A stretch of 64,000 bases of DNA, from contig NZ_JBAWJZ010000006.1 in assembly GCF_043876835.1 (NCBI RefSeq), positions 1 to 64,000 on the forward strand, read 5' to 3'. The first letter of the stretch is position 1, and every line of letters starts with the position of its first letter. Shown piece by piece: positions 15,803 to 24,015 of this stretch. The position numbers and the translations under genes were made by a program. The notes beneath the pieces are model-generated. The model made no database searches. It was not told the origin of the DNA and saw nothing but the letters and a program-made list of their open reading frames with translations. This DNA comes from Yeosuana sp043876835 (GTDB lineage Bacteria > Bacteroidota > Bacteroidia > Flavobacteriales > Flavobacteriaceae).

Positions 15803-17002
15803 ATGCCAGGATTCGAATTATTTGGAGAATTAGAGAGAAAAGAAGTTAATGATGTTTTAGATAGTGGTGTTTTAATGCGTTATGGCTTTGATGGCATGCG
15901 TAATGGTCATTGGAAAGCAAAAGAACTGGAAAGTGAACTCCAAAAGCAATTTCAAGTTAAGCATGCACAAGTAATTAGTAGTGGAACAGCTGCTGTATCC
16001 ATGTCTTTAGCAGTTGCTGGAGTTGGAGCAGGAGATGAGGTTATTATGCCTTGTTTTACTTTTGTTGCCAGTTTTGAAGCTGTTATGATGCTTGGAGCCA
16101 TTCCTGTTTTAGTTGATATTGATGATACTCTAACTTTAGATATTGAAGAAGTTAAAAAAGCAATTACTTCAAAAACTAAAGCTATTATGCCTGTCCATAT
16201 GTGTGGAAGCATGGCAAATCTTGAAGCTTTAAAATCTATTTGTGATGAACATAAACTTGTTTTGGTTGAAGATGCGTGTCAGGCAATTGGTGGTACCTAT
16301 CAAGGAAAAGCATTAGGAACATATGGTGATGTTGGCAGTCTTTCGTTTGACTTTGTTAAAACCATAACTTGTGGTGAAGGTGGAGCAGTCATTACAAATA
16401 ATGATAAATATGCCCAGTTTGCGGACCATTTTTCCGATCATGGTCACGACCATATTGGAAATGACAGAGGCGCAGAGTCGCATCCTTTTTTAGGCTATAA
16501 TTTCAGAATTTCGGAACTTAATGCTGCAGTAGGTTTAGCACAAATAAAACGCTTGAGCGATTTTATAGCTATTCAAAAAAAGCATTATACCGTTTTAAGA
16601 GAAGCGTTGTCTCAAATTCCAGAAGTTGTTTTCAGAACGGTTCCCGAAGGTGGTGAAGAAAATTATTCGTTCTTAAATTTCTTTTTACCAGATTTGGAAA
16701 TAACTCGAAATATTTCAAAAGCTTTTAAAGATAATGGTATTGATAGTTGTTTTCATTATTATGATAACAACTGGCATTATGTTCGTAAATGGGAACATTT
16801 AAAAGAGTTGAAATCCTTATATCCAATTTCTGAAGAAGTTAAAGATGGTCTAAAATATCTTCAAACTAAATCATTTGAAAAATCAGATCATTTTATTGGC
16901 AGAAATTTATCTTGTTTGATTAAACTTTCTTGGACAGAAACTGAAGTAAAAGAAAGAGCTAATAAAATGGTAGAAATAATTAAAAATCTATTAAATAATT
17001 AA
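15803..17002 (+). CDS. DegT/DnrJ/EryC1/StrS-family PLP aminotransferase
   Basis: A 399-residue enzyme with the DegT fold: SSGTAAVSM for phosphate binding near residue 58, VEDACQAIGG near 155, and the Schiff-base lysine K186 in SFDFVKTITCGEGG. Most family members transfer an amino group to a keto sugar nucleotide. No sugar-nucleotide genes are adjacent, so the substrate is unclear. It forms a likely two-gene operon with the nitroreductase upstream and overlaps the convergent ribBA-like gene by 4 bp. Confidence 0.85.
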   Translation: MPGFELFGELERKEVNDVLDSGVLMRYGFDGMRNGHWKAKELESELQKQFQVKHAQVISSGTAAVSMSLAVAGVGAGDEVIMPCFTFVASFEAVMMLGAIPVLVDIDDTLTLDIEEVKKAITSKTKAIMPVHMCGSMANLEALKSICDEHKLVLVEDACQAIGGTYQGKALGTYGDVGSLSFDFVKTITCGEGGAVITNNDKYAQFADHFSDHGHDHIGNDRGAESHPFLGYNFRISELNAAVGLAQIKRLSDFIAIQKKHYTVLREALSQIPEVVFRTVPEGGEENYSFLNFFLPDLEITRNISKAFKDNGIDSCFHYYDNNWHYVRKWEHLKELKSLYPISEEVKDGLKYLQTKSFEKSDHFIGRNLSCLIKLSWTETEVKERANKMVEIIKNLLNN

Positions 17003-18159
17003 TAGCTCACATATTCAACAATTTCTAAACCATAACCTATTAAACCTACACGTTTGGTTTGTTCGGAATTTGATATAATTCTAAGTTTATGAATATTTAA
17101 ATCATGAAGAATTTGTGCGCCAATACCAAAATCTCGGTTATCCATATCAATTCTTGGTGCTTTTGAAATTTTGTTTGGCTTTTGATTGTTTTTCAAAAAA
17201 TCCAAGCGTTTTAAAATGTTCATCGATTGGGTTTCTTGATTTATAAAGATAATAGCTCCTTTGCCTTCATCATTTATAACCTTAAACATATCATCCAATT
17301 GTTTGTCTACATTATTGGTTAAGGTGCCAAGAATATCATTATTTATCAAAGTAGAATTAATTCTTGTAAGAACATGTTCATTATCTTTCCAGTTGCCTTT
17401 AGTTAAGGCTATATGAATTTGATTGTTTGTAGTTTGTTTATAAGCTCTTAATCTAAAACTGCCAAACCTGGTTTCAATTTGAAAATCTTCCTTTTTTTCA
17501 ATAAGAGAATCGTGTTGCATTCTGTAAGCAACTAAATCTTCAATAGAAACAATTTTCAAATCTAATTTATTAGCTATTTGAACAAGCTCTGGTAAACGAG
17601 CCATCGACCCATCTTCATTCATTATTTCTACTATAACTCCTGCTGGTTTTAAGCCTGCCAATCTAGCAAAATCAATAGCAGCTTCGGTATGTCCGGTTCT
17701 TCTTAAAACGCCACCTTGTTTAGCAACTAATGGGAAAATATGACCTGGGCGAGCTAATTCAAACGGTTTTGTATTTGGGTCAATAAGTGCTTTTATGGTT
17801 TTTGCTCTGTCGCTTGCTGAAATTCCCGTAGTGACTCCATTTCCTCTCAAATCAACCGACACCGTGAAAGCCGTTTCCATAGGGTCGGTATTATTTCTAA
17901 CCATCATGTTTAGTTCCAATTCATTACACCTGATTTCAGTAAGTGGAGCACAAATAAGACCTCTTCCATGTGTAGCCATAAAGTTTATCATTTGTGGTGT
18001 AACTTTATCGGCTGCAGCTAGAAAATCACCTTCATTTTCACGGTTTTCATCATCAACTACAATGATAACTTTACCATTTCTAATGTCATCAATTGCTTCA
18101 TGAATGGTATTAAGCTTGAATTGAGATAGGTTTGCGGATGTTTTAATTTCTGAAATCAT
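16999..18159 (-). CDS. ribB: 3,4-dihydroxy-2-butanone-4-phosphate synthase with degenerate GTP cyclohydrolase II domain
   Basis: Residues 1-210 are a complete RibB domain, with the metal/substrate loop DDENRENEGDF near 36 and the conserved GHTEAAIDFARLAGL near 155. It makes the four-carbon riboflavin precursor from ribulose 5-phosphate. Residues 225-386 align with GTP cyclohydrolase II and keep its GYGLEIVE ending, but the zinc cysteines and the HSECLTGD / CDCGEQL segments are absent (here NSTLINNDILGTLTNNVDKQL). The second activity is therefore probably lost. A separate RibA would be expected elsewhere in the genome. Confidence 0.9.
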   Translation of the reverse strand: MISEIKTSANLSQFKLNTIHEAIDDIRNGKVIIVVDDENRENEGDFLAAADKVTPQMINFMATHGRGLICAPLTEIRCNELELNMMVRNNTDPMETAFTVSVDLRGNGVTTGISASDRAKTIKALIDPNTKPFELARPGHIFPLVAKQGGVLRRTGHTEAAIDFARLAGLKPAGVIVEIMNEDGSMARLPELVQIANKLDLKIVSIEDLVAYRMQHDSLIEKKEDFQIETRFGSFRLRAYKQTTNNQIHIALTKGNWKDNEHVLTRINSTLINNDILGTLTNNVDKQLDDMFKVINDEGKGAIIFINQETQSMNILKRLDFLKNNQKPNKISKAPRIDMDNRDFGIGAQILHDLNIHKLRIISNSEQTKRVGLIGYGLEIVEYVSY

Positions 18160-18175
18160 GATGCAAAGATATTGC

Positions 18176-20143
18176 TTATTTTAAACTATCTAAACAATTT
18201 TGTTTTAAGTCGTCATTAATTTTCCTTTTTAAAAGAAAGTAAGTTAAGAAGTAAAAAGGTAAACCAATAATTAGTAATGCTATACTTGGTTTACGTTTTA
18301 CCTTATTAATATTCTTGTAAAAAGCAATTATGTTCAAGTAACTTTTAATATAATAAACGATATATAAAAACAGAGAAACTAAGCTTATTTGTATAGTTGC
18401 TGAAGCTAATGAAGGGAATTTATTATTTCTAAAAACAAAAAACAATATTAAAAGGATTACTCCTATGGTATATAAGGTTATTGAAAATTTTGAATGGTCA
18501 TTGAAATCGTTACTTATTTTTTTGGATATAACAAATTCTTCTTTTAGATTGACACCATTATTTTTTAGTTCATTGTAGTAAATACCTCTCGAATTTAAAA
18601 TTTTTATAGCTTCATAACGATAGGATTCTTCATAATTATGAGCTTCGTGATTTTTAATGACATCGTATAATTTTTCATTTTTGAAAGACATTAAAAATTT
18701 ATAATCTAACTCGTTATCACCGTTTATTTTTAATAACTTTTTTATAGGTTCTATGAAATTACCAAAACTAAATAATCCTCTGTCCGCCGTTGCCCTTTTT
18801 GTTAAAACAATACCAAGAGGCAACATAATTAATGTTGAAAACCAAGCCGCAATTACTGGGTTAAATGTTCCGTTTTTTGCACTGTTTGTGGCAAAAATTC
18901 CAATAAAGTGATAGGTTAAAAAAAGTAAAATGGCAATAACCATAGGTAGTCCAATACCACCTTTTCTTATTAATGCACCTAACGGAGCGCCAACAAAAAA
19001 TAAAATGATACAGGCAAATCCTAAGGCCAATTTTTCATGTAAAGCAATAACATGTTTATTGAAATTAATAGCTGATATTTTAAAACCAGACTTCCTTGTG
19101 TTGATTATTTGATTGGTACTTCTTGTTGAGTTTAATGCTATGTTAACTATTTGTGTTTTGTTCTTTGTTTCAAAAAGATCTAAAATGTTGCCTTTATAAA
19201 TAGAGTCGGTTTTTTTAAGTTTTTCTCTTTTTAAAGAGTTGGTAAAGGCACGTTCGTATATGGTTTTAGAAAAATCGGTGTATTCTTCCTTGGTCTTTAC
19301 TGTTAAAGAATCTAAGGTGTAATTTAAATCCTTAACATTTAGCATGTTATATTTATTGGTAATAGATTTATCATCATCTAATTCGGTTTGGGAATTTAAA
19401 GATGATAAATCAATATTAATGGTATATTTATCAAAGGCACTTTTTGCAAAAGGCGCTTTGTTTTTTTCTCTAATATTTTTTGGCTTTAAATCGTGATAGT
19501 AGTTACCATCTTTCAATACCAACTTTAGAACATCTGATGCTTCGTCACTTATTAATTCACCAGTTTTAGATTTTATGGTTGTGGCATTGGTTCTTCCATC
19601 GGTTCCTTTAATGTGAATAATAACATCTTTTAAATATTGCCCTTTATCACCGCTTTTTTCTTCAACTTTAATATTGTAGGCTTCAATTTCATTAAATTGA
19701 CCTTCTTCAATAGCCAAAGCAGGTTTCAGTTTTGCAATATTTTTTCTCAGGTTAAACGAGTTGTATTCTGCCCAAGGAATAACATTGTTCGAAAAGAAAA
19801 AGGTTGTAATTCCTAGTATTACAATAAAAACACTTAACCCAGACATGGCTCTCATAAGTGAAATTCCGGTAGATTTCATAGCTGCAAACTCATAGTTTTC
19901 AGCAAAATCTCCAAAAACCATGATCGAAGCCAAAAGAATAGTTAGTGGTAATACTAATGGAATTAGTTTAGGAATAAAGTATATTAAGAATTTAAATATA
20001 ATTTCAATATCTAAATCTTTCCCTGCTAATTCCCTGATATAAAGCCAAATAGTCTGTAATACAAAAATCAGCATGAGTATTAAAAACACGCTGATAAAAG
20101 TTTTAAGATACGAGGTTATTATGTAACGGTCTAATATTTTCAA
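18176..20143 (-). CDS. LptF/LptG-family permease (YjgP/YjgQ)
   Basis: An inner-membrane permease of the lipopolysaccharide export ABC complex. The N-terminus (MKILDRYIITSYLKTF) and the first three membrane helices up to about residue 120 are typical. A periplasmic beta-jellyroll domain follows (about 130-370), then helices near 370-460. Typical LptF/LptG proteins have about 360 residues; this one has 655 because of a larger periplasmic part and an extra C-terminal region with three more hydrophobic segments (about 555-645). It lies just downstream of lolA on the same strand, and both act in envelope transport. Confidence 0.87.
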   Translation of the reverse strand: MKILDRYIITSYLKTFISVFLILMLIFVLQTIWLYIRELAGKDLDIEIIFKFLIYFIPKLIPLVLPLTILLASIMVFGDFAENYEFAAMKSTGISLMRAMSGLSVFIVILGITTFFFSNNVIPWAEYNSFNLRKNIAKLKPALAIEEGQFNEIEAYNIKVEEKSGDKGQYLKDVIIHIKGTDGRTNATTIKSKTGELISDEASDVLKLVLKDGNYYHDLKPKNIREKNKAPFAKSAFDKYTINIDLSSLNSQTELDDDKSITNKYNMLNVKDLNYTLDSLTVKTKEEYTDFSKTIYERAFTNSLKREKLKKTDSIYKGNILDLFETKNKTQIVNIALNSTRSTNQIINTRKSGFKISAINFNKHVIALHEKLALGFACIILFFVGAPLGALIRKGGIGLPMVIAILLFLTYHFIGIFATNSAKNGTFNPVIAAWFSTLIMLPLGIVLTKRATADRGLFSFGNFIEPIKKLLKINGDNELDYKFLMSFKNEKLYDVIKNHEAHNYEESYRYEAIKILNSRGIYYNELKNNGVNLKEEFVISKKISNDFNDHSKFSITLYTIGVILLILFFVFRNNKFPSLASATIQISLVSLFLYIVYYIKSYLNIIAFYKNINKVKRKPSIALLIIGLPFYFLTYFLLKRKINDDLKQNCLDSLK

Positions 20144-20150
20144 GAGCTAC

Positions 20151-20786
20151 TTAATCTAATTTATTGATGTAGTAATCTTTGTATTTATTAGCATCAAAGG
20201 TAAATAAGGTTTTCGATAAAGGCTCATTTGTTTTGAAAGAATTCACAGTAAGTGTTGTTTTAGTTCCGTTTTTGCCAATTTGAATTAAATTATAAATATG
20301 TTTGGTTTGTGAATCAATACCAAGAAGGATATATTTAATTTCAGAATTTGAATCAATAGGAATTAATTTAACGTATTGAATTTTTCTTCCTTTTACATCT
20401 TGAAGAATGTCCATTGTGCTGGTATAACCGTTTTCATAAAACGATAACATTTTACTTGGTGCAATTAAATCTTCATCATCGTCTTTTTTTGTAGAAACAG
20501 TTACCTCTTCATCTTCTGGACTAATATTGTACAATGTTTTTCCATCAAACAAACGCGTAACACCAAGAATATTCAATTTGTATTTATCTCCTTGTAAAAC
20601 AACATCACCTCTGGTTTCTTGTTTAATGTTTTCAGAAGTGTTTTCAAGCACGTATTTAAAGTCAATTGAAATATTTTCATAGCTATTCACTTTATTAGAT
20701 ACGTCTTTTAATAATGCTTTTCCGCTTTTTTGAGCAAAACTGTTCATGTTAAATAGTACAAAAAGTACTAATGCTAAATGCTTCAT
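20151..20786 (-). CDS. lolA: LolA-like outer-membrane lipoprotein carrier protein
   Basis: A periplasmic carrier of 211 residues with a signal peptide (MKHLALVLFVLFNMNSFAQ) and a LolA-type half-barrel containing the RGDVVLQGDKYKL and LFDGKTLYNISPEDEEV segments. It ferries lipoproteins from the inner to the outer membrane. It lies between ftsK (11 bp upstream) and the LptF/LptG gene (7 bp downstream) on the same strand. This conserved ftsK-lolA-lptF order in flavobacteria supports the call. Confidence 0.88.
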   Translation of the reverse strand: MKHLALVLFVLFNMNSFAQKSGKALLKDVSNKVNSYENISIDFKYVLENTSENIKQETRGDVVLQGDKYKLNILGVTRLFDGKTLYNISPEDEEVTVSTKKDDDEDLIAPSKMLSFYENGYTSTMDILQDVKGRKIQYVKLIPIDSNSEIKYILLGIDSQTKHIYNLIQIGKNGTKTTLTVNSFKTNEPLSKTLFTFDANKYKDYYINKLD

Positions 20787-20797
20787 TTTTTTATAAA

Positions 20798-23179
20798 TTA
20801 TAAATTTTCATTTTCTAATAGTCTATCTAAAGACGTTAAATCACTAACTAAAACCTGTCTGGCTTTACTGCCTTCAAAAGGACCAACTATTCCAGCAGCT
20901 TCTAATTGATCGATTAATCTGCCTGCACGATTGTATCCCAGTTTAAGTTTACGTTGTAAAAGAGAGGCAGAACCTTGTTGTGCTGTTACAATAACCTCTG
21001 CAGCTTCTCTAAATAGTTTGTCTCTGTCCGATATATCTATATCAAGACTTGTGCCGCTTTCTTCTCCAACATACTCTGGCAGCAAAAATGCGTCAGGATA
21101 TGCTTTTTGTGAGCCAATAAACTCAGTTATTTTTTCAATTTCTGGTGTGTCAACAAAAGCACACTGAACTCGAATTAAGTCATTTCCTTGAGTGAAAAGC
21201 ATATCACCACGACCAATAAGCTGGTCGGCACCAGAACCGTCAAGAATGGTTCTAGAATCTATTTTTGAAGTTACTCTAAAAGCGATTCTGGCAGGGAAAT
21301 TGGCTTTAATAATACCTGTAATAACATTAACAGACGGTCTTTGAGTCGCAATAATTAAATGAATTCCAATAGCTCGAGCAAGTTGAGCTAAACGCGCAAT
21401 CGGGGTTTCTACTTCTTTACCGGCAGTCATAATTAAATCGGCAAACTCATCAATAACTAAAACTATATAAGGTAAAAATTGATGTCCTTCGTTGGGATTT
21501 AATTTTCGTGCTTTAAATTTTACGTTATACTCTGCAATGTTTCTGCATAAAGCATTTTTAAGCAACTCATATCGGTTATCCATTTCAATACATAAGGAAT
21601 TCAATGTATTGATAACCTTTGTGTTGTCTGTAATGATAGCGTCCTCACTATCTGGTAATTTTGCTAAATAATGGCGTTCAATTTTATTGAAAAGTGTAAG
21701 CTCTACCTTTTTAGGATCAACCAAAACAAACTTAACTTCTGCTGGATGTTTTTTATACAGTAATGAGGTTAATACGGCATTTAATCCAACAGATTTTCCT
21801 TGACCGGTAGCTCCAGCCATAAGTAAGTGAGGCATTTTTGCTAAGTCAACTACAAATGTTTCGTTGCTGATGGTTTTTCCTAAAGCTATTGGAAGCTGCA
21901 TTTCTGAACTTTGAAATTTTTTAGAAGCAATCACAGAACGCATAGAAACAACTGTAGCATTTTTATTTGGCACCTCAATACCGATAGTTCCTTTTCCAGG
22001 AATTGGAGCAATAATACGGATGCCTAAAGCAGAAAGTGATAAAGCAATATCATCTTCAAGATTTTTGATTTTTGAAATTCTTACACCAGCATTAGGAACA
22101 ATTTCATATAATGTTACTGTTGGTCCAATAGTAGCTTTAATACTAGCAATACCAATACTATAATTGTTTAAAGTTTCAACAATTTTATTTTTATTGTCTT
22201 CCAGCTCTTCTTGATTGATTGTAATGCCTTCAGAATCGTACTTTTTTAATAAATCTAAATGTGGAAACTGGTAATTTCCTAACTCTAAAGTTGGGTCAAA
22301 CAAACCGAAATCTTCAACCAGTTTATTTGCTAAATTATCTGTTTCAGAAAGTTCTTCTTTGGTTTTTTCAACCACCATTTCAATATCAGATTCAAAAGTG
22401 TCATTCTTAATTTGAATATCTAATTCTGGTTCAGGTTTTGAATCTTTTTTTGGTGCTGGCTTTTTTTCTTCTAAAGGAATATCTAAAGCAGATTTAATGG
22501 CTTCTGCCTCAAGAGATAAATTATTGTCTAAAGCTACGGTATAATCTTCATCGTCTTCAGATTTAATGAAATCATCTTTTAAATTGTTTTTTGCTGATTT
22601 AAATAATTGAATAAAATTTTGAGGAGTCAGTTTAAAACGAACTGCCAGAAATACTATTAAAACAAAAAGAAGTAAAAAAACGGTGCCTATTTTGCCCAAA
22701 TAATCTTGTAGATATGAGTTTATTTCAAAACCAATGGTGCCACCAAGAGAATCATAAAAATTACTAAAAAAACCAAAAAATGCAGATAACCAAATAATAG
22801 TTAAAATGCCCCAAAACCAATGACTTCTTAGTTTTGCTTTATTTGTATCAAGAAGGATGTATAAGCCAGACAGAAAAATTAATCCAGAAAAGATAAAAGA
22901 AGAAACTCCAAAACCTCGTAAAATAAAAAAATCGCTTAACCAGGCTCCAGATTTATTCAGCCAATTATCAGCTTTAACAGTTCTGGTTGTAAAATTTGAA
23001 ATAGTACTTTGATCTGCTTTCCCTGTAAAGAAGAAAGAGATGAATGCGATACATAATAAGATACCAAAAATGACTAAAAAACTTCCAAAAATAAGCTTTT
23101 GTTGACTAGACAACTTAAAGCTTAAAAATTTTCTTTTTTCTTTTGGAATTTTATTAGTTTTAGTTTTACTCTTCGCCAT
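20798..23179 (-). CDS. ftsK: DNA translocase FtsK/SpoIIIE
   Basis: A septal DNA pump of 793 residues. Four N-terminal membrane helices (about residues 30-185) anchor it. An acidic linker of about 130 residues leads to the alpha and beta motor domains, with Walker A GATGQGKS at 456-463 and Walker B VLVIDEFADL near 580. A C-terminal winged-helix gamma domain (about 730-793, QRKLKLGYNRAGRLIDQLE) reads KOPS-like sequences. Length and layout are normal for Bacteroidota FtsK. It moves chromosome dimers for XerCD resolution at division. Confidence 0.96.
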   Translation of the reverse strand: MAKSKTKTNKIPKEKRKFLSFKLSSQQKLIFGSFLVIFGILLCIAFISFFFTGKADQSTISNFTTRTVKADNWLNKSGAWLSDFFILRGFGVSSFIFSGLIFLSGLYILLDTNKAKLRSHWFWGILTIIWLSAFFGFFSNFYDSLGGTIGFEINSYLQDYLGKIGTVFLLLFVLIVFLAVRFKLTPQNFIQLFKSAKNNLKDDFIKSEDDEDYTVALDNNLSLEAEAIKSALDIPLEEKKPAPKKDSKPEPELDIQIKNDTFESDIEMVVEKTKEELSETDNLANKLVEDFGLFDPTLELGNYQFPHLDLLKKYDSEGITINQEELEDNKNKIVETLNNYSIGIASIKATIGPTVTLYEIVPNAGVRISKIKNLEDDIALSLSALGIRIIAPIPGKGTIGIEVPNKNATVVSMRSVIASKKFQSSEMQLPIALGKTISNETFVVDLAKMPHLLMAGATGQGKSVGLNAVLTSLLYKKHPAEVKFVLVDPKKVELTLFNKIERHYLAKLPDSEDAIITDNTKVINTLNSLCIEMDNRYELLKNALCRNIAEYNVKFKARKLNPNEGHQFLPYIVLVIDEFADLIMTAGKEVETPIARLAQLARAIGIHLIIATQRPSVNVITGIIKANFPARIAFRVTSKIDSRTILDGSGADQLIGRGDMLFTQGNDLIRVQCAFVDTPEIEKITEFIGSQKAYPDAFLLPEYVGEESGTSLDIDISDRDKLFREAAEVIVTAQQGSASLLQRKLKLGYNRAGRLIDQLEAAGIVGPFEGSKARQVLVSDLTSLDRLLENENL

Positions 23180-23331
23180 TAATGCGCTATTATTTTAAAC
23201 AAAAATACAAATTACTACCATTAACGAAACTATATTTTAAAAAATTGCAAAATGATAATTTCTAACAATCTATAATATAATGAAAGAAAATTTAAAGGCT
23301 AAATTAATATAGAGTTAGGCTTTTAAACTTT

Positions 23332-23700
23332 TTAAAAAATTTTAGGAATATATATTATTAAACCTACGACAATAGCAAAAAATGAAGCAAAAAAAACTGC
23401 GCCAGCAGAGATGTCTTTAATTAACCCTATTTTATTATGTTTTTCTGGATGAATAAAATCTGCAATTTCTTCAATGCCAGAATTAATGCCTTCAATACCC
23501 ATAACCAATCCAATAGCCAAAATTTGTGCAATCCATTCAGTTTTAGAAATATTAAAATAAAATCCTAATATGGTAATTATTATCGCAATAGCAAATTGAA
23601 CTTTTATACTGGCCTCTGTTTTTAATAGATATATAGCACCTTTTATAGCAAACCCTATACTTTTTATCCTGTTAATAAAAAAGGAATCCTCTTTATTCAT
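23332..23700 (-). CDS. dgkA: Diacylglycerol kinase family protein
   Basis: A small integral-membrane kinase of 122 residues with three hydrophobic helices and the family signature EGINSGIEEIADFIHPEKHNK followed by KDISAGAVFF. In this short DgkA/UdpK family the substrate is diacylglycerol or undecaprenol; the sequence does not decide which. It stands 152 bp downstream of the ftsK start on the same strand and probably has its own promoter. Confidence 0.92.
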   Translation of the reverse strand: MNKEDSFFINRIKSIGFAIKGAIYLLKTEASIKVQFAIAIIITILGFYFNISKTEWIAQILAIGLVMGIEGINSGIEEIADFIHPEKHNKIGLIKDISAGAVFFASFFAIVVGLIIYIPKIF

Positions 23701-24015
23701 AAATTAATGTCTGTTTCTAAAGCTTTTTTGCATTACTATTAAGAGTAGCTGTTGCCTTTTTTTAATAGGCGATAAAAGTAATAATAATTATGCCTTTGCT
23801 ACTAAATTATTCGAAATTGTTTGCTAATATCTGTTATTGAAATTAATGTACAGAAATTTTTTAAACATATATAAAATCTATTTTAAAATGACGCTTTAAT
23901 AAATTTTATTGATTTTAATATAATATTTTAAGATAGACTCGCTATTTATTTTGACAAGTAATTCTTAACTTTATAAAATCGAGAATAATTCAAATTAAAC
24001 TTAATAATAAAGCTT
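23701..24015. other. Intergenic region between dgkA and katG
   Basis: This 315-bp, very AT-rich divergent gap holds no gene. The only recognisable elements are the candidate katG promoter near its right end and the dgkA upstream sequence. Confidence 0.6.
23951..23978 (+). promoter_or_regulatory. Candidate katG promoter
   Basis: TTGACA (23951-23956) and TATAAA (23973-23978) are 16 bp apart and end 37 bp before the katG start. The pattern resembles a classical -35/-10 pair more than the usual Bacteroidota form. It is a weak call in AT-rich DNA; no OxyR-type dyad was recognised. Confidence 0.35.
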
